This document shows positions 7,196 to 12,600 of a DNA stretch of 21,400 nt, in pieces; position 1 is the stretch's first letter, and every line of letters begins with the position of its first letter. The DNA is from a virus: IMG/VR virus record IMGVR_UViG_3300046491_000197, positions 1-21,400 of that record; one strand, 5' to 3'. Both the position numbers and the translations under genes were made by a program. The notes below the pieces were generated by a model, which worked only from the letters and a program-made list of their open reading frames with translations, was not told the DNA's origin and did not search any database.

Positions 7196-7264
7196 AAACG
7201 CAAATGCACATCCTGTCAGACTTGTCAATCGCTGTCAGGGATTACCAACGAAGGGATTATGACA

Positions 7265-7390
7265 ATGGCTTCTGGAACCTACACACCCGCACACATCAAC
7301 AAGCTCAACGCCGCACGCGGCTTCCTGATCGGCGCGGGCATCTGCTCCGCTTTCTGGGTTGCCGTCGCGCTTATCGTCGCCAGCGTTTGA
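7265..7390 (+). CDS. Small membrane protein (41 aa)
   Basis: ATG at 7265 opens a 41-residue frame. A polar N-terminus (MASGTYTPAHINKLNAARG) is followed by one hydrophobic segment to the C-terminus (residues 20-41: FLIGAGICSAFWVAVALIVASV), a probable single transmembrane helix with a very short tail. AAGGGA lies about 9 bases upstream. The gene follows the perfect operator at 7167 and is followed 10 bases later by the next gene. Its role is unknown; small phage membrane proteins include holins, superinfection-exclusion factors and host modulators. Confidence 0.6.
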   Translation: MASGTYTPAHINKLNAARGFLIGAGICSAFWVAVALIVASV

Positions 7391-7400
7391 GGTTGCGCCG

Positions 7401-8000
7401 ATGACGACCGTAAACCTCATGTGGCACCGTGTCGGGCCAGTTGGTGAGCGGCGCACTTCAGCGCCGTGGAAGCTGACAGGCATCGACGGACGGACGTGCT
7501 TTGGACGCGTGCAATACCAAGATGGCAGTTGGCAGGGGCAGGTCATTGTTAACTCGCTCCCTGCCGATTGGCGGCGCAATAACAGGGGCATTAGTTACCC
7601 GAGCGCGTGGCACAACAAGCGCGCTGACGCCTTCAGCGCCGTGGAAGATTTTCTGTCTCGTAGCGTCCGCTCGCTCTTCAAGGCCGATGAGCTGTCATTC
7701 CTGACATGGGATGATGACGACCAGGAGCCCGACGCTGACAAGGCTGACAAGGCGAAGGCCGAGGCTTACAGGCAGCGGTTTAGGGAAGAGTCCGAGCGCC
7801 ATTATAAGCAGTGGAACGACGCGGATAAGCAGTGGAACGAGGCGGATATACAGCGCCACCGGACCGAGGAACTGCGGCGGATCACTGACCGCATCGCGAA
7901 AGAGAGCTTGAAGGACGATTTTGCCAAGTGGGCGAAAGTCCAGATACCAAAGGCGCTGTCCGATACCGAAGCCGACATGCTGAAAAAATATTGGGGGTGA
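7401..8000 (+). CDS. Hypothetical protein with charged helical C-terminal half
   Basis: This gene encodes 199 residues from the ATG at 7401 (GAGG 7 bases ahead). A longer frame opens earlier but would overlap the small membrane gene. The N-terminal half, 'MWHRVGPVGERRTSAPWKLTG' onward, looks like a small beta-rich domain rich in Trp. From about residue 105 the protein becomes extremely charged and probably forms long helices. A 7-residue unit (KQWNDAD/KQWNEAD) occurs twice in tandem from a 21-base DNA duplication. I recognise no family. Confidence 0.65.
   Translation: MTTVNLMWHRVGPVGERRTSAPWKLTGIDGRTCFGRVQYQDGSWQGQVIVNSLPADWRRNNRGISYPSAWHNKRADAFSAVEDFLSRSVRSLFKADELSFLTWDDDDQEPDADKADKAKAEAYRQRFREESERHYKQWNDADKQWNEADIQRHRTEELRRITDRIAKESLKDDFAKWAKVQIPKALSDTEADMLKKYWG
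7806..7847 (+). repeat. 21-base tandem duplication in coding sequence
   Basis: Two adjacent 21-base units (7806-7826 and 7827-7847) beginning AAGCAGTGGAACGA differ by one base (C/G), encoding KQWNDAD and KQWNEAD. This looks like a recent in-frame slippage within a helical region. Confidence 0.8.
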
Positions 8001-8025
8001 GACAGAAAAAAATTTGAAAAAGGAC

Positions 8026-8064
8026 TTGTGTAAAAAACAAATCCGTATATTGTGTGAGACGCAA
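8026..8064 (+). promoter_or_regulatory. Tandem operator-like dyads
   Basis: TTGTGTAAAAAACAA (8026-8040) and TTGTGTGAGACGCAA (8050-8064) start 24 bases apart, about two helical turns, so two dimers could bind on the same face. TTGTGT (8026-8031) with TATTGT (8048-8053) at 16-base spacing is a possible promoter. A TTGACACAA follows at 8069. The next gene starts at 8125. Confidence 0.55.
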
Positions 8065-8124
8065 ACGGTTGACACAAGAACAACCGAAGCAACGAAAAGC
8101 CCCGTAATAGAAGGAATACCGACT

Positions 8125-8805
8125 ATGGAAAATCACAACATCTTCATTATCGAACCGCAACTCGGCCAGATTATCCCGGCTGACCTGACCGCCGATCGCG
8201 GCGCTCCCGGTTTCGAAGGCGCACGCAGCGAGTTCCTTCGCGGCAACGTCACGGTTTTCACGCTTCCCTCTGGCGACCGCATCATTGCCGGCCCGCGTGG
8301 CTTTGGCGTGCTGCCGACCAACACCGCGGAATTTAAGGCGATCTCTCAGGACGTGGGCGCGTTCGCCGTGCTCAAGGAAGCCGTTGACCCGAGCAACCCC
8401 GAGGCACAGCTTGGCTTTACCGCTGATGACGGCGGGCTGCTGGCTGAAATCGTCGGCCCCGCAATCCTCGTCGGCCCCAAGCCGGTCGAAGGCGCGGACG
8501 ATTGGACGCCGAGCTCGCTGACGATCGAAGAGCTCCGCCGCCGTGTCGCCTTCAACCGCTCTGGCATGATGGGCAACCCCCTGTCACGTCTTCTGGAAGC
8601 CCTCTTGCGTGTGCCGGAAGCGCCGGAAGCGGCTGACGGCGACAGCGACGAACGCCCGTGGTCCGAGAGCGTCTACGATGAAGACCTCGTGGATTACCGC
8701 AAGACGCTGACAGATGAAGAGTTGGCCGCGTGCCCGTGCCCAGGTTGTCACGAAGAGCAGGAACGCCGTGTCAAGGCGGCCGGCGGCTCGACCCTGAAGA
8801 ACTAA
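8125..8805 (+). CDS. Hypothetical protein with C-terminal cysteine cluster
   Basis: The 226-residue acidic protein starts MENHNIFIIEPQLGQIIP. I chose the ATG at 8125 because AAGGA lies 9 bases ahead; the frame opens earlier, but that part is AT-rich control sequence. The N-terminal 140 residues alternate strands and Gly-rich turns (LPSGDRIIAGPRGFGVLP), then 'SLTIEELRRRVAFNRSG'. The C-terminus contains CPCPGC, a possible partial zinc knuckle or redox motif. No family is recognised. It is first in the 8.1-10.5 kb cassette, under the tandem operators. Confidence 0.65.
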   Translation: MENHNIFIIEPQLGQIIPADLTADRGAPGFEGARSEFLRGNVTVFTLPSGDRIIAGPRGFGVLPTNTAEFKAISQDVGAFAVLKEAVDPSNPEAQLGFTADDGGLLAEIVGPAILVGPKPVEGADDWTPSSLTIEELRRRVAFNRSGMMGNPLSRLLEALLRVPEAPEAADGDSDERPWSESVYDEDLVDYRKTLTDEELAACPCPGCHEEQERRVKAAGGSTLKN

Positions 8806-8812
8806 GCAGGTC

Positions 8813-8828
8813 GGGGGCTTCGGCCCCT
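8813..8828 (+). terminator. GC-rich hairpin with TTCG tetraloop
   Basis: Stem GGGGC/GCCCC (8814-8818 and 8823-8827) closes an exceptionally stable cTTCGg loop, with a wobble pair outside, 8 bases after the stop codon at 8805. No T-run follows, so it may attenuate transcription or protect mRNA ends rather than fully terminate. A near copy ends the cassette at 10477-10496. Confidence 0.55.
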
Positions 8829-8860
8829 GACAACTCCCCTGACAATTTGAGGAAATACCA

Positions 8861-9091
8861 ATGGTCCCGAACAAACCAAAGGACTACGCGTTGAAGTTCG
8901 CCGTCGGTTTCGGCGTGGCTCTCTTCGCTCTCGCCGTGCTCGGCCTCTTCTCCGTCGGTGCGATGGAGCTCTCCCTTCACCTCTTCGGCAAGGCCGGCTT
9001 CCTGATCGGCTTCGCAGTCATCCTCTCCGCTGTCATCGGTGCCAACTTCGCTTGGAAGACCGACGCCAACGGCAACACCTACAGCAAGTGA
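8861..9091 (+). CDS. Small membrane protein, two transmembrane helices (76 aa)
   Basis: A short charged N-terminus (MVPNKPKDYALK) is followed by hydrophobic segments at about 12-34 (FAVGFGVALFALAVLGLFSVGA) and 43-63 (AGFLIGFAVILSAVIGANFAW), then a polar tail. The helix count puts both ends on the same side, probably the cytoplasm. GAGGAAA lies about 8 bases before the ATG. It lies in a run of small genes that includes two further probable membrane proteins. A small two-helix protein is compatible with a holin, but no lysin is next to it and I do not claim that role. Confidence 0.65.
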   Translation: MVPNKPKDYALKFAVGFGVALFALAVLGLFSVGAMELSLHLFGKAGFLIGFAVILSAVIGANFAWKTDANGNTYSK

Positions 9092-9099
9092 GCCCTGAC

Positions 9100-9348
9100 A
9101 TGACCGATAAGAAACTGTCATTCGCCGAAATGCGCGGCCAGATCAACGCCGCTGCCAACAACTCCCACCTGTCAAACCTCGCCTACGCCCTTGAGGCTGT
9201 CACGCAGGCACGGCGCGAGCTCGACAAGATCGAGAAGGAAGTCACTGACATGGCCGCAGCCGTTGAGGCTGGCGACTTCCCCGACGTGACCGTGCTTCGC
9301 GATCTCTACGACCGCGCCCACGGCAACGCCTTCGCCAAGCGCCGCTAG
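9100..9348 (+). CDS. Hypothetical small helical protein (82 aa)
   Basis: The gene starts nine bases after the preceding stop at 9091, at the ATG at 9100. The product MTDKKLSFAEMRGQINAA onward is almost entirely helical and charged, with 'YALEAVTQARRELDKIEKEV' suggesting a coiled coil. The ribosome site is weak (AGTGAG), so translation may be coupled to the membrane protein upstream. No family is recognised. The stop lies 11 bases ahead of the next gene. Confidence 0.6.
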   Translation: MTDKKLSFAEMRGQINAAANNSHLSNLAYALEAVTQARRELDKIEKEVTDMAAAVEAGDFPDVTVLRDLYDRAHGNAFAKRR

Positions 9349-9359
9349 GATCGAGCACC

Positions 9360-9830
9360 ATGAACGTTGAAATCATTCTCGCAGGCGTAGCCGCTTCAGG
9401 CGTGCTCGCTGCATACTTCGTGGACAAGAAGCACCGCAAGGGCAAGGCAGCAGCCAAGGCAGCGGCCGAGCGCAAGGGAACGCGGCGCGTTGAAAGTGGC
9501 CCGATGCACTTCACGCCGCCGGCAGCAATGCGCAGCTACCCGCAGCCGTCACGCCCTGCCGCGTCCGCTCTGGCGACGAGCTCCGCGCGTGAGGAACCCG
9601 CCCGCTCCACGGCGGACGATGACAACCGCCTGACTCAGATGCTTGTCACGGCGATCGTCATTGACAGCATGATGCCTGACACCCCGGCGGCGAGCTCCAG
9701 CCAGGATAGCGGCTCTTCTTGGAGCTCGTCTGACAGCGGCTCGAGTTCTTATGACAGCGGCTCGTCAAGCTCCTCCTACGATAGTGGCTCAAGCTCGTCT
9801 TATGACAGCGGCGGCGGCGGAGGCTGGTAA
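9360..9830 (+). CDS. Membrane-anchored protein with Ser/Asp/Gly repeat tail
   Basis: The 156-residue protein has an N-terminal hydrophobic helix (residues 3-20, VEIILAGVAASGVLAAYF), a strongly basic stretch (VDKKHRKGKAAAKAAAERK), a Pro/Ser-rich linker, a short hydrophobic patch (LVTAIVIDSMM) and a low-complexity tail. In the tail, YDSGSSS-like units repeat from about residue 115 and it ends GGGGGW. Basic residues right after the helix suggest the bulk stays in the cytoplasm. The tail resembles the Ser/Gly-rich ends of TPM/YgcG-type membrane proteins; this is a composition match, not homology. Repeated codons in the tail may vary in number between relatives. Function unknown. Confidence 0.6.
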   Translation: MNVEIILAGVAASGVLAAYFVDKKHRKGKAAAKAAAERKGTRRVESGPMHFTPPAAMRSYPQPSRPAASALATSSAREEPARSTADDDNRLTQMLVTAIVIDSMMPDTPAASSSQDSGSSWSSSDSGSSSYDSGSSSSSYDSGSSSSYDSGGGGGW

Positions 9831-9834
9831 TCCC

Positions 9835-9942
9835 ATGATGTTCGCAATCATCAACAATCTGCCCGAGCTCGTGCTTGGGCTCACGTGGACCGGCCTTGTG
9901 TTCCGGTCTGGCATGGCCTTCGCCCGCTGGCGGGCAAAGTAA
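9835..9942 (+). CDS. Very small hydrophobic protein (35 aa)
   Basis: An ATG at 9835 (or 9838) follows GGAGG by 11-14 bases and opens MMFAIINNLPELVLGLTWTG and on to FARWRAK. About 20 hydrophobic residues then a basic end suggest a peripheral or single-pass membrane peptide. It lies four bases after the repeat protein stop. A longer upstream start in this frame would run antiparallel to good sense inside the repeat protein's tail and is less likely. Confidence 0.4.
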   Translation: MMFAIINNLPELVLGLTWTGLVFRSGMAFARWRAK

Positions 9943-10007
9943 TCCCGAACTGACAGCCGGGATAAGCTGTCAACCAACAAACCCAACCGTTTAAAAGGAA
10001 TAACGAC

Positions 10008-10463
10008 ATGTTTGGACTGAAGACCCTGAAGAAAGCAATCGGCGCTGGCGCTAAGGAAGTTGCTGCCGAGTACGGCGAAAACAAAGACTTTCTGGAAGCC
10101 GTGCTTGCCGCATCGGCCCTCGTCGCCGCCGCTGACGGTGACATTGAAGAGTCCGAAAAGCGCAAGGTGATCTCGGTTGTCACCAACCACGCGCAGCTTG
10201 CCAAGCTCTACCCGCAGAACGTGATCGAGAGCACGGCCGAAACCATGTTCAAGCGTGCCAAGGACGCCAGCGGACGCCAGTCGCTTGCTCGCGAGCTCGA
10301 TGACGTGAAGACGCGCCCGAATGGCTCGCAGATGGCGGAAGACGTGTACCTGATCGCGCTGGATATCGCCAACGCGGACGGCGATCTTGAAGACGCCGAA
10401 CAGGTTGTCCTCGGCAAGATCGCCTCGCGCCTTAATATCGATGTCAGCAAGTTCGACTTCTAA
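10008..10463 (+). CDS. TerB-like (tellurite-resistance fold) protein
   Basis: The 151-residue all-helical protein has the internal repeat seen in TerB/TerB-like domains: ALVAAADGDIEESEKRKV (about 37-54) and 'ALDIANADGDLEDAEQVV' (about 117-134). Each carries an acidic DGD-xxxxE cluster that binds divalent metal in TerB. TerB proteins work with membrane-linked stress and defence complexes. Here the gene closes a cassette of small membrane proteins, which fits a membrane-associated role; that is inference. AAAAGGAA lies about 7 bases before the ATG. A TTCG hairpin follows the stop. Confidence 0.75.
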   Translation: MFGLKTLKKAIGAGAKEVAAEYGENKDFLEAVLAASALVAAADGDIEESEKRKVISVVTNHAQLAKLYPQNVIESTAETMFKRAKDASGRQSLARELDDVKTRPNGSQMAEDVYLIALDIANADGDLEDAEQVVLGKIASRLNIDVSKFDF

Positions 10464-10476
10464 TTACTGACAAGTG

Positions 10477-10496
10477 ACAGGGGCTTCGGCCCCTGT
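10477..10496 (+). terminator. Hairpin with TTCG tetraloop after the TerB-like gene
   Basis: A perfect 8-bp stem ACAGGGGC/GCCCCTGT (10477-10484 and 10489-10496) has loop TTCG. Only TTG follows, not a long T-run. Together with the downstream CCCAAAA/TTTTGGG hairpin (10518-10538) it probably ends the 8.1-10.5 kb transcript. Confidence 0.65.
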
Positions 10497-10517
10497 TGCG
10501 ACTCGTGCGCAGCTAGG

Positions 10518-10538
10518 CCCAAAAGTATTATTTTTGGG
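10518..10538. terminator. AT-flanked hairpin CCCAAAA/TTTTGGG
   Basis: A 7-bp stem (10518-10524 with 10532-10538) has loop GTATTAT. It lies in the 264-base gap between the TerB-like gene and the next. It could be a backup terminator or a binding site. The rest of the gap holds GGCTA-N9-TAGCC near 10549-10567 and the promoter-like region at 10658. Confidence 0.35.
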
Positions 10539-10657
10539 ACAGGTTTTGTGGCTAATATACCACTAGCCCCCTGTCGATCACCCCCCGATCACGAAATCGG
10601 CATTAGCTAAATGTGGCAATTTTGTGCCGGGGGGAATATGTAAGGTCGAGTGAGTTA

Positions 10658-10672
10658 TTGCTGTTGACACAA
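10658..10672 (+). promoter_or_regulatory. Operator-like half site with TTGACA box
   Basis: TTGCTGTTGACACAA has a perfect right arm ACACAA and a degenerate left arm. Its spacer and right arm create TTGACA (10664-10669), a good -35 box, about 60 bases before the gene at 10728. I do not see a convincing -10 at ideal spacing. Confidence 0.4.
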
Positions 10673-10727
10673 GTGATTGAGACTGGCACAAACTAGACCA
10701 TAACAACACAGACAAAAGGCATGTCCC

Positions 10728-11018
10728 GTGAACGATACTCCCGCATCATTCCATGACCTCGAAAGACAGGCCAAAGAGCTTGGGTTTGACGAGGTGACGT
10801 TGATCTTGTCACAATCGAAAGCCCCCAACAAATTTGTAGTGCGCTCCAGCATCAACCGCCACGCTCGCATGGCGCGGGTCATCGAAGCTGTCGAGCATAG
10901 CATTATAGAGAAGATGATTAGGAATTTGGGTGCTGATGCACCATTCGCGCGCTACTTGGATCGCCGCCGCGCGCGGGCGGGCCGCTGTCCCCGGTCAGGC
11001 GGGGAGGGTATCGGTTGA
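10728..11018 (+). CDS. Hypothetical small protein (96 aa, GTG start)
   Basis: GTG at 10728 follows AAAAGG by 8 bases. The product MNDTPASFHDLERQAKELGF onward is mixed alpha/beta at first (DEVTLILSQSKAPNKFVVRSS), then helical and basic, ending in an Arg/Gly-rich tail. No family is recognised. Its 3' end overlaps the oppositely oriented repressor gene by 24 bases, so the Arg-rich tail may simply be the antisense of that gene. It has its own TTGACA/operator-like region. It could be an early regulator because of its place next to the control region. Confidence 0.5.
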   Translation: MNDTPASFHDLERQAKELGFDEVTLILSQSKAPNKFVVRSSINRHARMARVIEAVEHSIIEKMIRNLGADAPFARYLDRRRARAGRCPRSGGEGIG

Positions 11019-11390
11019 CATGATGCCAATGATGTCTTGCGCGGCTTTTACCGAGAAATCTTTTCTCATTTCTAGCCGCGTAACCCCCGGTCGAGGTGAG
11101 GACATGTTCATAGTTCCCAATGGGATAGACTGCGGTTCGCTGACAGGGATGCTAGGCTCAACCGCAACGCCAGAAAGGCCGAGGCCTTTGGCAAGCTCTT
11201 CCACGGTAATGCCTAGCATCCGTGCAAGTGAAAGGGCTTTCGAAAGGGCCAGGTCTTGCAGTTCCTCGCCAGTGATGAAGCGGCTGACAGTGGCCTGCTG
11301 CGAAGCCCATGCTACCGCAACGTCCTTCTGTCGATACCCGCGACGCTGAAGACCTTCTCTAACCCATTCGTTCTTGGCTCTGCTGGACAT
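10995..11390 (-). CDS. XRE-family HTH repressor-like protein
   Basis: The 131-residue protein carries an N-terminal Cro/CI-type helix-turn-helix: 'LQRRGYRQKDVAVAWASQQATVSRFITG' (about 14-41), followed by 'LALSKALSLARMLGITVEELAKGLGL'. The remaining 55 residues are Pro/Ser-rich and lack the Ser/Lys self-cleavage domain of LexA/CI repressors. A strong site, GAGGAG, lies 8 bases before the ATG. It is transcribed away from the excisionase-like gene across a 79-base gap, the layout of a lysogeny switch. It is the most obvious candidate to bind the TTGTGT-N3-ACACAA dyads, but the sequence does not prove this. Confidence 0.8.
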   Translation of the reverse strand: MSSRAKNEWVREGLQRRGYRQKDVAVAWASQQATVSRFITGEELQDLALSKALSLARMLGITVEELAKGLGLSGVAVEPSIPVSEPQSIPLGTMNMSSPRPGVTRLEMRKDFSVKAAQDIIGIMSTDTLPA

Positions 11391-11469
11391 GTGATTAACT
11401 CCTCATTCATCATGTTTGGGGTTGTGTCCTATAAACAAGACGTTACATAACAATTGAGGCTGACGCAAG
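11391..11469. promoter_or_regulatory. Divergent control region between repressor and excisionase-like gene
   Basis: TTGTGT (11422-11427) and TACATA (11444-11449) at 16-base spacing form a likely rightward promoter. The -35 box is the left arm of TTGTGTCCTATAAACAA (11422-11438), a dyad with a 5-base spacer. TTGAGGCTGACGCAA (11454-11468) is a weaker 15-base site abutting the ATG at 11470. The repressor's ribosome site is at 11399-11404. A repressor bound here would control both directions. Confidence 0.5.
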
Positions 11470-11787
11470 ATGCAACCCAACGAAATAGTTCGCGTTATAC
11501 AAGAAAAAGCTAGCCTTTATGGCGACCATGAGCTTGCGTTTATAGCGCAAGAGCTTGATTTGCACACAAGTCTGTCAAGTCTAAATCGTGCAAAGCCGGT
11601 ACGTATCCCCGGTTTAATTAGCGTCTACGAAGCAGCGAAGCATCTTTCATTGTCTACGGACTACATTTGGAAGCTGATTTACGCAGGCGAACTTAAATCC
11701 CTGAAGATCGGCAAGCGCCGCCTCATCAAAACTACTGAGCTCGACGCCTTCGTCAAAGCTCGCAGCGAGGCGGGCAATGGTCACTAG
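11470..11787 (+). CDS. Excisionase-family HTH (HTH_17) DNA-binding protein
   Basis: In this 105-residue protein the C-terminal half is a typical winged-helix excisionase/MerR-like domain: 'ISVYEAAKHLSLSTDYIWKLIYAGEL' then KSLKIGKRRLIKTTELDAFV. Such proteins are Xis-like architectural factors or early transcription regulators. The N-terminal 45 residues are unassigned. It is divergent from the repressor, in the cro/xis position. The stop overlaps the next gene's start (ATG 11777, TAG 11785). TTGCGTTTATAGCGCAA at about 11533-11549 is a dyad with a longer spacer inside the gene. No integrase is in the window, so a true excisionase role is unproven. Confidence 0.75.
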   Translation: MQPNEIVRVIQEKASLYGDHELAFIAQELDLHTSLSSLNRAKPVRIPGLISVYEAAKHLSLSTDYIWKLIYAGELKSLKIGKRRLIKTTELDAFVKARSEAGNGH

Positions 11788-12001
11788 GACAACTCTCCGC
11801 AGCATCAGGCAGATCGCCGACGCGGCCGGCGCAGACGGCTTCGAGATCGTCCGCGAAAACAAGCACGTCGTAGTTGATTATTTATTCAGCCAGCGGGCAC
11901 CTGCTCGCGTGCGGATTACGATGGCCGCAACCCTTTCCGACAACAAGCGCGGTTTGCTCAACCAGATTGCAGACCTGAAGCGCGCAATAAGGACGCACTG
12001 A
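11777..12001 (+). CDS. Hypothetical small protein, HicA-like pattern
   Basis: The 74-residue basic protein overlaps the preceding gene by 11 bases, so translation is probably coupled. The order 'FEIVRENKHVVVDYLFSQRAPARVRITMAAT' then SDNKRGLLNQIADLKRAIRTH (two strands, then a basic helix) recalls the small phage proteins with a HicA/YcfA-like double-stranded RNA-binding fold. The key GHxxH-type His arrangement of active HicA toxins is replaced by NKHVVVDY, and there is no HicB beside it. I therefore annotate it as unknown with a weak fold resemblance. Confidence 0.55.
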   Translation: MVTRTTLRSIRQIADAAGADGFEIVRENKHVVVDYLFSQRAPARVRITMAATLSDNKRGLLNQIADLKRAIRTH

Positions 12002-12002
12002 A

Positions 12003-12245
12003 ATGACACAACACGTAGCACACCGCGCAAGTGACGAGATCGCGCAGCTAAGGGAAGAGATCATCTTCCTGACCGCCCGTGCCGAAGTCGCCGAGGAAGA
12101 CGCGCTCGACGCATGGCACGCGCTGGTTAAAGTCCACGCCGAATTTGCCAAGCGCGGCGGTGACGCTCTCTTCAAGGAAAACCGCACCGAGTATCTGGCG
12201 AAGCTGGCAGCAGCCGGCAAGCGCATCGCGGCAGTGAGCGCCTGA
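12003..12245 (+). CDS. Hypothetical coiled-coil protein (80 aa)
   Basis: The ATG lies one base past the preceding stop, with AAGGA about 13 bases ahead. The product is helical throughout, 'ASDEIAQLREEIIFLTARAEVAEEDALDAW' being a clear heptad-like stretch, so an oligomerising protein is likely. Function unknown. It begins with the same 15 bases as the AAA+ gene at 3468 (ATGACACAACACGTA). Confidence 0.6.
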   Translation: MTQHVAHRASDEIAQLREEIIFLTARAEVAEEDALDAWHALVKVHAEFAKRGGDALFKENRTEYLAKLAAAGKRIAAVSA

Positions 12246-12412
12246 TGCACAAGCTGCCCGAGCTCTTCCAATCAATCATCGACCACGACAACGCTTGCCC
12301 GGCTGTCAACTCGGTCCTGACAATCCGCGAATACCTGGCTTGGCGCTGGCGTCGCCGGGAACTGTCAACGGCCGCAGCCGGCTACGTGAAAGCTCAAAGG
12401 GGCGGGAAATGA
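12245..12412 (+). CDS. Hypothetical small protein (55 aa)
   Basis: TGATG overlap: the ATG at 12245 shares a base with the previous stop. The product starts MHKLPELFQSIIDHDNACPA, then carries a basic Trp/Arg-rich helix (YLAWRWRRREL) and ends RGGK. The stop overlaps the next start (ATGA at 12409-12412). Overlaps at both ends indicate a real gene in a translationally coupled chain. The basic aromatic helix could bind nucleic acid; no family is recognised. Confidence 0.55.
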   Translation: MHKLPELFQSIIDHDNACPAVNSVLTIREYLAWRWRRRELSTAAAGYVKAQRGGK

Positions 12413-12600
12413 AAGACGACTTTTGGGTATATGGCGGCGTCCCGCCGTTCTCCCGGTTTTCGCTAGGCTGGCACCAAGCCGAAGTCGAGGCCGGCAGGAA
12501 ACACGCGACCGTGCGCCTCAAGACCAAGCGCAAGGTTGTCAAGCTGAAGCTCCCGCAGTGGGAAGAGCTCGTCGCAAAACGTGGGGTTCGGCATGTCTAG
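12409..12600 (+). CDS. Hypothetical small basic protein (63 aa)
   Basis: MKDDFWVYGGVPPFSRFSLG onward; the second half is strongly basic (VRLKTKRKVVKLKLPQWEEL). The start overlaps the preceding stop by ATGA and the stop overlaps the helicase start by 8 bases. GGGGCGGGAAATG provides a weak ribosome site. The pattern of an aromatic N-terminus followed by a lysine-rich beta hairpin suggests nucleic-acid or protein contact, possibly with the helicase encoded next. This is inference from position. Confidence 0.55.
   Translation: MKDDFWVYGGVPPFSRFSLGWHQAEVEAGRKHATVRLKTKRKVVKLKLPQWEELVAKRGVRHV

Noticed and set aside
8861-9091. Holin
   Set aside because: Size and two helices fit, but there is no endolysin or spanin nearby and many small phage membrane proteins look the same.
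11777-12001. HicA toxin of a toxin-antitoxin pair
   Set aside because: The strand-helix pattern is suggestive, but the active-site arrangement is not convincing and no HicB-like gene lies beside it.
3468-12017. Identical 15-base starts ATGACACAACACGTA at 3468 and 12003
   Set aside because: Flanking sequence shows no homology, and one chance 15-base match in a window this long with biased words is not surprising.
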